DNA from: Chaetorhynchus papuensis
Lineage: Eukaryota > Chordata > Aves > Passeriformes > Rhipiduridae
Reading direction: 5' to 3'
NCBI GenBank assembly: GCA_013396525.1
Contig: VWYX01000793.1
Span: 253,999 to 317,998 of the forward strand
Length of the DNA stretch: 64,000 nucleotides
A program made the position numbers and the translations under genes. The notes under the pieces were generated by a model that worked only from the letters and a program-made list of their open reading frames with translations, was not told the origin of the DNA and ran no database searches. Position 1 is the stretch's first letter. The number at the start of each line of letters is the position of its first letter. This document shows, in pieces, positions 24,421 through 35,300 of this stretch.

Positions 24421-27400
24421 GTAAGGGAAGTCGGCACTGCAAAGACAGAGTGACAGCAAACAGACCACAAACTTCCTGAGATAAACGACATCTTTCCAAG
24501 CACACAATACCACTTGATACCTTTGTGCCCCTTGAGCTGTTACAAAGTGCAGCTGCACTTCAGCCCAGATTGATATCGCCTGCGGTGGAGGCCATCAATC
24601 CACAGGACAAGAGCAGGCTGAATACACAAACAAAGTCACACAACCTGTGTTTCAATATAAGGCTGGGGAGGGGATGGTGCAGTTTTTCCAAAGGCTTAAA
24701 TGAGCCCAGTGACACAGCTCACAAAATGATTACACATCTAAAACTTGATTAGCCACCTAAAACCAGCCAGACACCTGCAAGCAAGCCGGGCCAGTTGTCT
24801 AAGACACTCATGAGCACTACTCTGGAAAAGCCAGACTTTTTACTTTGACTATAGAAGGCATCTGCACAACTGTGTGAACGTACTCTGAGTTTTCCACCAA
24901 TTCCCTCATGGCTCCTCACAAGCAAAGATGGGAGAGGATCAGCAACCATCTCATATTAATGATGACCTCTAAAAGCTACTGGCACTGACGGAAGCCAACA
25001 ACTTCAGTGCAAGTTGGATCAGCTTTATCTCTAATAACTATAAACCAAAATTTTCATCTCATGCTTATGACCCGAGGTGAAAAGATCTGCGTTAGAATTG
25101 GCTGGAAGCAGAAAGAGGATGAAAAATCACCTTCTCCTGTGGAAACAAGAACTCTGAAATTGGCTAGGAAATAAGGCAAGAACTAGCTCTGAACTTTTGA
25201 AGTCTCCAAGGCTCTGTAAGTTTACTATTAGAGAGTTTATGGAGTATGAGATACAGATCTCCTAAAACTGATAGGCTGCAGATCAGCAAAAACCCTAGAA
25301 ACCTTAGCACTGGCTTCAAGAGAGCTCAGCGAGCAAACTGCCCTTGAGCAAAAAGAAGCAAGCCCAGGTTTCCCCAGTGGCCCCGTTCCCAAGGAACAGA
25401 ATAATATGGAATATGAAACAATTTTTTCAAAAGAAACCAAAAATTTTGCCAAGGATAAAATCTGATTTATAGAGCAAAGTGAATGTCCCACTGGGAGAAC
25501 TAGTCAAACATTAAATTCCTGAGAAGTTCTGCTCTGTATTCTTACTCTAACACCATGAATTATCTTGTTCTTTCCCTGATTTTTTTTTGTAGCACGTTGC
25601 TAAATTCCATTCCCTCAGAAGGTGTTCAGTGTCTAAAGGTGGCCTAAAGAACACGCACGTCCCTAAGTAATGTGTTGCTCAGAAAGTGACAGGATAATTA
25701 AATTTTTGTGGTCGAGAATTTGTAAGATGACCTTGCTTCTCTACCATGTTTTGGAGACCTTCTTCCTCGTTTTTGCCCCTAAGAGTTACTCTGGCTGGCT
25801 CAGACTTTGTGGCTGTGAGGTAGACACAGAGACAATTAAATTGCAAAGGAGGGTATTTTAAAGGCACACGGGAACATGAAAATGTAATGTGCATATTTTC
25901 GTGGCTAAGTGTTTTAAGCATTGAGTAGTCATATTCTCCAATGTTAGATGAGGCAATAAATTTGCCAATGCGTGATGAACCCCATTTAATCCCTGTGCAT
26001 CTCTTACTGTAAATTATGCTGTCAGAAAACCCGCCTAAAAAATGGATTCGCTTTTCTTCTCAGGGAAGGGAGCTAGTGATGAGAGGATGATCCTCAGGCT
26101 CAGATCAAGGGAAAGATCCAAAGGTTTACAAGGGGTTTAAGAAGAACTGCAGCATCCCAATGGGAAGATTATTCCACCCACATAAAAAAAAGTGTGCATT
26201 TTTCCCTGTCTCAGAAGAGATGGGATTCAAAATGTACCTTTCTCAGTTCTTTTTTCCTCAATTAATTCAGTTGTTTCCAATTAAACTGTCACAATTCTCA
26301 TAATATATTTTTTCACTTGTATCTTTTCTAAATAAACTTTTACTTATTTCACAACAATGTTAACATTCTCTCTAACACATCCCAAAAATTAGCAGCTATG
26401 CAAAGTGGAGCAACCCTGACTAGCAGGCACCAGAAAGCAGAAGCTGTGCAAACATCCCAGAGTTGGCAACTACTGGGAGATTCCTGAGGGCTCTGAGGGC
26501 ATCCGTAATTTTCTGAGAACTACTGAACTGAGTTTACCAAACTGGAGCTGTGGGGAATGTTATGTCAAACATTTTCCCATTTCTGTCCATCACCTCGAGA
26601 AGATTAGGGCTCCTGATGGAGTGAAATGGCTCCGTCACTGTGAGGATGGAGTGTGCTTCCCTCCCATGGGGAAGGAGAGAGCATTGCTAGGGAGCAAAGA
26701 CTTCCACCCTGGGACAACAACGAGTAGCAGAGCCAGGGTCCCACCTGTAGGATGCTGTAGGAGAGGGGAGGGAGGAAGCTTTTTGCTTCAGACAGAAGGA
26801 CAGGACTAAGTTACAACAGCAAAGACACGTTGGTTCAGCTGGGCCAGGAAGCTCAAACATAAGGAGCAAGGGTAATTAATTTCTCCAGCAGAGCGCTGAG
26901 AGTTTACAATAAACTCTCAAGCCCTCAGACAAGCAGACATGAAAACGTGTGCTGAATTCTTTGATTCGTCCTGAATTCTCCGATTCTGAAAGAAGGCAGC
27001 ACTGATCACATCCTCAGAGAGAGCAGCCTGATGGAAATGAGCACTGCTGCGTGTTCCTCTGGCCAAGAGGATGGTGTGCAGCACGCCAGGGCTTGGCACG
27101 TGGCAGAAGGTCAGAGCTGATTCTGAGAACCCAGCAACAATAGAGTCATCACGGACACAGGTGCTTCCTGGATTGATCTTGCAGTTTGGCTGGTTCCAGT
27201 TAAATGTGAAGCAGCTGTGGCCCTTTATCTGCTCAAGTCACTGGAATCCATCTGAGGGGAAACTTTCTCCCATCTCCACCTCTCTCCCAACCCCAAGCAT
27301 GCAGCTCTGTTTTCTGAAGACAGAGGGGAGCAGGGACAGCCAGTTGGCAGAATTCCACGCACAAAAAAAGAAGTTGCCTTTCTTATCTCAGGGCAAAGCA

Positions 27401-28131
27401 ACGAGCTGTTGATTCAGCCACTAATTTTCCAATGCCTTTATCTGGGGACAAGGACGACAGCCAGCAAAATAAGAAGGAAATATGAACGCTGCTGAAGGCT
27501 GTCACGCAAACAGATTCAGGATTCTTTCCCTCAGGCAACAAAATGAACAAATTAAGCCAATGTGAGAATAAGTTCTCAAGTGTTTATGGCATTGTTCTGC
27601 ATGATGAATACAACAGGGTTTCTTTAACAGAAAGGGATCAAACTTTAAAGAAGGTGCTTTCAATAGTCAGCTGGTGGAATTCTGGAAGAGGCACAGGAAG
27701 GTCAGCACTGGGCCACCAGGCAGACCAGCAGGAAGAGCCAGGAGATTTCAGAAATCCAGTCAGTGAGAGTTCCCAAATAGCTCCACACCAGCTAAATGTA
27801 CTTTATATAAACTTTTCTTTGCCAGATCACTGATTGTGGAGCCATCAAACTCCTCAATGTCCTGGCTATCTCTTCTAGCCAGACAAGATCTCACTTTATT
27901 TTTCCCCAGTACCTTAGGAAAGGGAGGATTTGGCTCAAATGTGTGCTTGTCACTAGACAACAGAAATGTGAGACTCTAGGTATTCAGTTTGGTTGGCTTA
28001 AAGAGCAGCCATTTCACAACCCAAGCTTAGCATTTTGGACAAAGGAAGCCAACAATCTTCTGGCTTTACCCAGTCTGTGTGCAACTGAAAGCATAAACAG
28101 CTTTGGTCTTTGTCCTGTTTCATTCTTCTTC

Positions 28132-28150
28132 TTTTTTTTTTTTTTTTTTT
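28132..28150. repeat. T19 homopolymer
   Basis: An uninterrupted run of T following a CTTCTTC-rich stretch. It creates a poly-Phe tail on a spurious plus-strand frame (27,943-28,152). No target-site duplication or SINE body was recognised next to it. Confidence 0.9.
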
Positions 28151-29696
28151 GATACACAGGAACACTGCTAGTTATTTTCTAAAGAAGGCATTCTCTTGTC
28201 CTTTCTAAAACTGAAATGGATGGCAGAGTTTAAACATCACACCAGATTACACTCCACCTATTTATGGTAATGCTACTTAGTATTGTTGAACAATAAAGAT
28301 CAGACTATTAATCACGTCAATAATAGCAATAATCATACTGTTCTAGGAACAGAGAGATTAAAGAAAAAGACTATTTGCTGTTTGGCAAGGCAGCACTGGT
28401 AGTAAGTAGGACATAGCATGAGTGTTTTGCTGAAGTTACTTTCATATAATGGGGCTTCTTACTTAACCTGAGAAAAATAGTCCTGCAAATCACTGTCAAG
28501 GAATCATTGATATTCATCCAAAACCAGCCTCAATTTCAATCTGATATACTTTCAAACATTCCTATGTGCCAGCTCAAACTGTTCCTCTTCATTCTTCTGC
28601 AAACAATCTGTCCACAACACTCCTTGAATTCCCTTTGCCAAAACATAAGCATGCAGCTGCTTCAGTTTTTTTTCCAACCCCTGCATTTTTTCCATGTGCT
28701 GTCCACCCCCCAAAACTCTACATTAGAATCCAGCTGATCTTTCCTGAACACTGTCCAATTTTTCAACTGTCAATGCCAGAATGCAATGCAGTGGGCTTGA
28801 CTCCCTTACACAACTTATTTGGAAGTAAAGCAGAAATGTCTCTTTTGGGCTTCAGCACAGGACAGAAATACCTCTTCATGTATGGCTCCACGAGAATCAA
28901 GATGAAAACACCTGCACCTCTGCAACCCATACAACAATTTCTGCTTTGCAACCAGCTCAAAATTCATTGAGCTTCCATTTGTTTATTCTATGTGTACATT
29001 TTGTTACTACAGTCCCTGTAGCAAAATGGTTCCTCTTCTGGGCCTTTCAATTGTTTTTATTTCATCTTTTAAAAAGGAAATAGAAGAGTAAGAAAGGAAG
29101 GCTAGACAAAAATGCAAAGTTCCTTAAGATTCTCAATTACAGCAACACGACCTAAACAACACAACTATTAAGCTGTTGTGCTATCAAGTTTTGTCACACT
29201 GTGTTTAGCTAGACTGTCTTTTGCAGCTCGCCCAGACATCATAAAATACAAGCTATTCTAAAAAAAAGAGGCAGAATAGTTTGCAGTAGTCTCCTCATTT
29301 CTAAGGGAGTGCCCCAAGCACTTCTGATAGCTACAGTCCAGTTACAGGACAATGACAATACAGTCCCTGCTGTGGTGTTCTGAGAGTCTTTTTTTCTTCT
29401 AAAGGCTGCTTCCTGTGAATATATTTAAATGCTCTCTATTCACAGTTTCTATAGTTTTCTGCTGTTTCTGCATCTTGAGTAATTCAGTCTAGAGGAAACC
29501 CCGGACTTTTTTACCATGCAATTTATTTTTCTTTCTTCATTCTCATCTAGAACTGGCAGATCTACCTTACTGTCAGACCATAGGAAAATTCACAGAGCAT
29601 CTGATTTTTATGGGGTGCAACCATGTGCTCCATTTTGATTCCATCCAGTATTCCTGCACAGTAGTTTAGCCTTTAATAAAGTTTTGTATGTTCAAT

Positions 29697-30254
29697 TGTG
29701 GAGTTTGTCTCGGCTTGGACGGTTGGGATGGATGGAGACGAGAGATCTCTGAAGTCTGGTTTTAGAGCATGAGGTTTATTGCTCAAGGCTTGTGTACAGA
29801 GGGCCTGCTTGGAGCTGCCAGCTGCAGCTAGAAGCAGGCCAGAAGAAAGAGAGAGAGCTAAGAGATTTAATAGGTGTAAGAGAAGCAAGAGAGATGTGAG
29901 AGAGAGCAAGAGTAAGAGTAAGAGCAAGAGTAAGAGTAAGAAGTAAGAGGGTTGTAGAGAGTTGTAGAGAGCAAAAAGTAAGAGAGCGAGATTCTCCTTT
30001 ACAATACAATAAATCTTCTTCTATGTTGAATATTCTAATTTTCATCAACCAATCTAGTACACGATACAAATCCTATAGCATTTACATACAGCCTATAAGA
30101 ACTATTGTATTACCATACTGTGTTACAATTTAAACCTTAAAAACCACTCTTTGGACCCTTTCTGCCAAGCTAGTAGGGTCTGCTCTGACCCTTGGACCTG
30201 CCTGCTAGCAAAGGGTATTGTTCAATCAAAGGGGATTATCTTCAGCCGGCCACA
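29697..30254 (-). mobile_element. Solo LTR of an endogenous retrovirus (558 bp)
   Basis: The segment has the inverted LTR ends TGTGG and CCACA. On the minus strand the 3' portion reads GAGCAATAAACCTCATGC, with the AATAAA polyadenylation signal at 29,775-29,780, then CAGAGATCTCTCGTCTCC and a short U5 ending in CCACA. This resembles bird ERV LTRs, probably a class II/ERVK-like group, though the class is inference from memory. No gag, pol, env, primer-binding site or polypurine tract flanks it, so it is a solo LTR left by recombination between two LTRs. The flanks (TTCAAT left, CCATTG right) do not form a clean target-site duplication, which suggests age or rearrangement. A purine-rich hexamer array lies in its middle. 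Confidence 0.82.
29905..29949. repeat. Purine hexamer repeat (AAGAGT/AAGAGC)n inside the LTR
   Basis: About seven imperfect AAGAGT or AAGAGC units form a pure-purine/T tract on the plus strand, followed by GTTGTAGAGA duplicated once. On the minus strand the tract reads as Leu/Thr/Ala-rich low-complexity peptide, which should not be annotated as a protein. Confidence 0.85.
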
Positions 30255-32273
30255 CCATTGTTTTCCAGTTGTTCAGTAACTGAGGCCTGGTATCTCAAAG
30301 TATGCTTTCATCTCAATTTCACCTAGAGTTTCTATGTTCTCAGCATCTTTTGCCAGGCAATAAAGCTTTCCTGGTTCATCTTCCCCAACATTCAATGTTC
30401 AGAGCAGACCCCACTGGAATTAGGGTTCTAGTCCAGGCAAACCTGATGTTCTGGAGCTGGGAACAGAAGTTATCCACTGTGGGAGCATTCAGCTGAGGAC
30501 ACACACATCCATCTAGGCAGAGTCCAAACCCTCTTGCTTTCAGGTACGTTTCCCCCAGGGACTGAGAATTTTAGGGAAGACATCATGAACAGGAGACACT
30601 GCTGCCAAGGTAGGGGAATGCAGAGAGGTGCCCCACGCTGCAAGTAAGTCAACATTAAGCACTGGCTTTGAGCCAAGTTTCCTGCCCCATCCTTTATTTC
30701 AAGTCTGTGATGATGTGTACAGACGAAGCCTAACACCAGAGAGCAGAGACTATTCTTGGACTTCTCTCACACTACTGCATCTTTAGTTCTTCTCCAGGGC
30801 TTGCAACAGCCAATAAATTAATAGTTTCACAACTTCCAGTTGAAACACTTTTCATGGGAAGATGATACTTTCAGCTAAATGAAAATGGCTGAAGAAAGTG
30901 TCTGCTTCCCTGAGTGGAAAGTTTCTTTGTCAGAAACCGAGGAATGGTACACCTCAGCTGTTCTGCTATAGTTTGCTTGGTTTTTCCATTTTGCTGTATT
31001 TTTTTTTGGTTGGTTTTAGTCAAAAATTTCCAGCTCCAGCCTGTTACAGTGTTTACTGCTCTTCCCTGCACCATGTTGACTTTTCTCCCCCTGCCAAAGT
31101 GCTTCTTAAACCTCCTCTGAATATAAGCTCTTCCTGGTGGTGTTTAACAGCCCTTTCTTCCTCTTTCCCCCATTGTTATTTAAGACGATGCTTTTATGGC
31201 TCAACAGATTCCAAGAAGCATTTAGGATAAATGCTCTGTCAAAGAACACTTATGTACAGTTGAGCCATATTATATTCTATATGAATCACTGCGGATGTTT
31301 CCCAAACAAGGTTAGATCAGCCAGATTTTCCAACCAGATTACACACAGCTTTTTCAGACACGGCCTGCTACCTCTGCCATTAATCCTCCTCATTGAGACT
31401 CACCTCGGTTTTGGACCATGTCATGTCTGCCCACCAGGGACAGGAGCATGCTGCTAACACTTTCTCCTAATGAGGATAACAATCCTATGACAGAGTAGCC
31501 TTGGCCAAATTTTATCTGCAGAATGTAGGGGAAAGGCTGATTTTTGCAAAGCTGGATGGTCTCTCACCATCCCTCATGGTTTTATTGTCTGTGATTTCTT
31601 CAGACAGAGACCTCATTTAAACGGCCAGGAAAAAGAAAAGTCTACGGGATGAAGGAAGTCTGTTTCACCAACTAAGGACAATTTTGTGCCATATTTTATT
31701 TTATCCTAATGAAGATTGCCAACAGCCTGTTGATCAGTCCTTCTTGCCTGCTTTACTTGACCAGATAGATGGAGAAGCTCAGGGAATACTGAATTGCTCT
31801 CTACCTCCCCAAAACACTTTCCAAGGTGCATCTGCTACATTACATGCGGTCCTTCAGGAAAAACTGAAATTCCACCTGAAGAACAGCAGCCTGACAGAGA
31901 GGTCTGCAATGGAGAAGCAACAAAAACCCCCATGCAGAGCAAAAGGAAAAAACAGCTCTGGGGGAAAACGAGCTGAATGAGATGTTTCTTTAAAGAAACC
32001 ATGGCACTTCTGAGCTGGTATAATGAAGCAGCTGTGATATAAATAATGTCCCCAAGTGGAAAAAACCCACAAAAAACCCAGCCATTCAGGCTCTGTATGT
32101 TTCCAAACTCACACAATGGATGCTTTACAATGAACTTTTTGTCTGGAAATTGGGTGGGAAAGGGAGGTTCCTCACCCACCTCCTATACTAATGCAATAAT
32201 CTTGCTTAGTCACAGAAAAAAGGGAGAGAAAAAAGGAGAGAAAGTGATTAATAATCTGTGGGCAGCTGCTTAC
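30255..32273. other. Non-coding sequence between LTR and exon candidate
   Basis: No supportable gene. Plus-strand frames at 30,898-31,457 and 31,684-31,980 are open for about 100 codons but lack paired splice sites and overlap antisense frames. A minus-strand ATG context with a strong downstream GTGAGT donor (about 31,386-31,430) exists but its upstream sequence is a poor acceptor. Confidence 0.6.
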
Positions 32274-32364
32274 TTTCCAATTGGTTGTCCAGGAGGGGTG
32301 TGCTCCACTTCAAATCCTGCTTGTCTCAGTACATCAATCACAGTGTTGTTACCCAGGAAGTGAC
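32274..32364 (-). CDS. Coding exon of an unidentified gene
   Basis: On the minus strand the acceptor CTACCTGTATTTTAG is followed by 91 bases (two bases, 29 codons, two bases) and a GTAAGC donor (TTGGAAA/GTAAGC). The encoded peptide begins HFLGNNTVIDVLRQAGFEVE and continues to a Pro/Gly turn region (HTPPGQPIG). It looks strongly protein-like: an amphipathic VIDVLRQAGF segment of helix-turn-strand type as found in alpha/beta domains, though I assign no family. Entry in phase 1 matches the exit of the 39,975-40,151 exon, the junction making a Gly codon. If the donor is not used, the frame ends two codons later (Lys, then TAA at 32,270-32,272), so it could instead be a terminal exon. Confidence 0.5.
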
Positions 32365-35300
32365 CTAAAATACAGGTAGAAAATAGCACTGTCAATCAAA
32401 CTACTACTCTCACTCACTTGAGTTCCTCCTGTTGGAACAGTAGGCTTGAGAGGCAAAGGTACCAAAAACTAGACCAGAGGAAGGGACAGCATACAGCCCA
32501 AACACTTTCTTCTTCCATCTTATTTATCCCTCCCTCCCCTCACATGGCCAAGGGACTGGGTGGATAATAGAAAACCTAAATGGGCTGCTAGTCTTGCCTT
32601 CCACCACAGCCAATTTTTGTATGTACACTGATAAAATAAACTTCCAACATGGATATCAGAATGACCCTGCAGGTGGCAAAAGGATATCACTCGGGCTTTA
32701 ACCCATGAAATGGAACAACTTACAACCCTGGCCATCACTGTTCATGGACATCTGCTAATGAAGAGACTCTGAAGCTGCTGTACTGCACGTTCAGCACTTG
32801 TCTGACTAAAACCACAGAGATTCAGAAATTGCCTCATCAGCCATTCAGCCACCTGCACAGCAGGGCTGGGAGGAGCTGGGATGGTAACCTTATCTCTCCC
32901 AAAACATGAAGATTTAGTCCTGTAATTCAGGGCTCTTTGTTAGAAGTGTAAAGGTCACATTCCTATTCACAGAAGTAACAAAGAGCCCACTAAGTACTGC
33001 AGCGTGTACAGGCCTTGAAAGAGTTTACTTAAGGGAGTCCCATATACTTGAAGTCTGAACCAAATCCCACCGGAGTCAATGGGAGCCCTCAAAGGGCTTT
33101 GGGCACAGACTCAATAAGGCAGTGTAATCCAGCCAAAGCTTTCAACTTATTGTCAGAGTCCCACACTGTTTGCAAGAGGGGTTGGATATATAAAGAAGCA
33201 AGAAGTCCATGAACAGGTTTATTAAAATCCACGTAGCACTGTAACCTGTCTCCAACTGCAGCCATGACTGACACTGAGGAAGGACAGAGCAATCCTCCTG
33301 TTATATCCATTAGCTCCCAGCTCTGCAGGGCTGGGCGACCCCATTTACACCCAGGTCACTGCATCTCACTGCCAGCTCTGAGCAGACCAATCCACCAGGA
33401 ATGTGCTCAAGCCTCCATGTGCTCTGTGCCCTGTGCCATCTTGGGGCAGGGAGCTCCACCACGGTGCTGGGTGTGAGAACTCACTCCTCTGCTTTGCTGC
33501 TGCTGCTTGGAGAGTGTGTGCTTGCCTTGAGCACAGTGAAAGTGTTTGCAGGAGATGTTTCTGAGTGCCTGGCTCCACAGCAGAGCCAAACGCTTTGCAC
33601 TGAAAACACCAAGGCAGGCAAGATGTGCCTGAGTCCCTCCCCACGGACACCGCTGTGCGAGGAACTGGCGCAGCCACCAGCAGAGCCACCCCCGGAATTC
33701 TTCGCCCCCACTGCACAAAGTCCTGATCAATTTGAGAGCATTCAGCCCCCAGGATTTGCTCAGCCTGCATCTCTGTGCTCCCGCTGCCAACAAGGGCGCT
33801 AACTCGCCTCAGTTGTTGGAACGATGTAGCTGTATGGCTTTGAGTGCAACTTGCAAGCGCTGGTAAGAGCTCTTAGCCAAAAGACATTTCTTTAAATGAT
33901 TAAATGTACATTTGCAGAGCCCTGGTGTGTTCCAGGATTCCTCCACTTCCTTTTAAGAAAACTCAAAATTTGATTTTCCCCTTACTAACTTATTTACAAC
34001 AAAAGCCAAAGAAGCAAAGAACAGTCCCAAAAATGTGTTATACACCCTCAGAGATTCAAGAAATGAGACATTTGTGAATGATTAACTGGATTTGATCATA
34101 TCCTGTTTTTTTATGCAGTGGCCAAGGCAAACAGAGGTCCCCATTCTGTCACTGGCAAAGTGACACCGAGGAACCAAAGTCAAAGGTATCAGAGTCTGAG
34201 ATGTTTCAGAGTCCACTCTATTTTCCCTGAACCAGAGTCTTAAATGCCAAAAGATTTTGTAATCTAAATAATTGTCCTGAATCCAGCAAATCTTTGACAC
34301 CATGACAGCACAAGAGAAACCAATTTTAACTCTTTCAAACCCAGAGAAAAAAGTAACTATGCAAAAGCTCTGGCTCCTCATCCACACAACGGTAGGTCTG
34401 TCAACAACGTCAGCTCCTCAGCAGAGCCTGCAAGTCCCTTCAGGTGATGGGTGAAGACCAAAAGATGACAATTCCTGGACTTCCCATTCCTGCCCTCTGT
34501 GTGGATACCATGCTGAAAGCTGCCAGCCCCTGGGACTGGTGATCTGCTGTGCAGCATGGCAGTAAGGCTTGTTCTTTTAGTTTTGCCTTTCCTAACTGGA
34601 AGGAACACCAGCTTCCGTTAAAAACCCCTCAACTTCAAGTTCCTGAATAAACTAAAATCTTCATTACAAATTTCCATGTGAACATCATAGTTATTTCATT
34701 GTACATCCACAATCCAACACACACTAAAATATTAGAGACAATTAAGCTTAGCATCAGTGAAAAACATCAAATCCCTGCCTCTGGCTGCCCATAAGTGCAA
34801 ATAGAGTACGTAGTAATTGTCTTATTTTTTATAACATCAGTGGATTTAATTTTTATTTCTAGATAGAAAATAAATGAGCTTTATAGATATATATGCGTGT
34901 GTGTGCATGTATGCTTCTGCTAAAAGATTTTAAAAATTTCTCTTCCTGGCCTGGGAAAAAACTCAAGAAAGCATAACTACTGAAAATTTAGTGCATCTAG
35001 AGACATATCAGACAGGTTAGAGAGACAGGGGAATGATCTTGCATTTGCATCACTATTCCCTCTTCGGTCTAAACCTGAATAAACCATTCCTGGAGTATTA
35101 ACCAAATTTATCTTGACAGCTGATGAAAACTGGATCTGAGAGGTCAGAACATCAGCTGTCTTGGGAAATCCATGGAAGTGGAAAAGGAGAGAAAGCAGAC
35201 ATAAAAGATTTTCTAGATAGGGACCTGAAGAGAAAGTCTGTACTTGGGCATAGAGATATGCAGACCAGCTACCCCTAACAGTTTAAGATTAAAAAAGCCC

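Larger units (their letters stand above)
21474..29696. other. Non-coding sequence with two weak exon candidates
   Basis: Apart from the candidates at 23,642-23,678 (minus) and 24,228-24,420 (plus), I see no gene-like structure. There is an A16 run at 23,125-23,140 and a T19 run at 28,132-28,150. The sequence ending just before the LTR contains TTTAATAAAG followed by a GT/T-rich stretch (about 29,672-29,696). This would suit a plus-strand polyadenylation site, but no upstream terminal exon supports it. Confidence 0.55.

Noticed and set aside
29673..30069. Leu/Thr-rich minus-strand frames
   Set aside because: They arise from the purine hexamer array inside the LTR and are low-complexity artefacts.
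31386..31430. Minus-strand ATG-containing segment before a strong GTGAGT donor
   Set aside because: The upstream sequence is purine-rich and a poor acceptor, and there is no promoter evidence for a first exon.
33366..33802. Mutually antisense frames of about 130 codons
   Set aside because: Open on both strands because of locally high GC; no splice-bounded segment or known motif.
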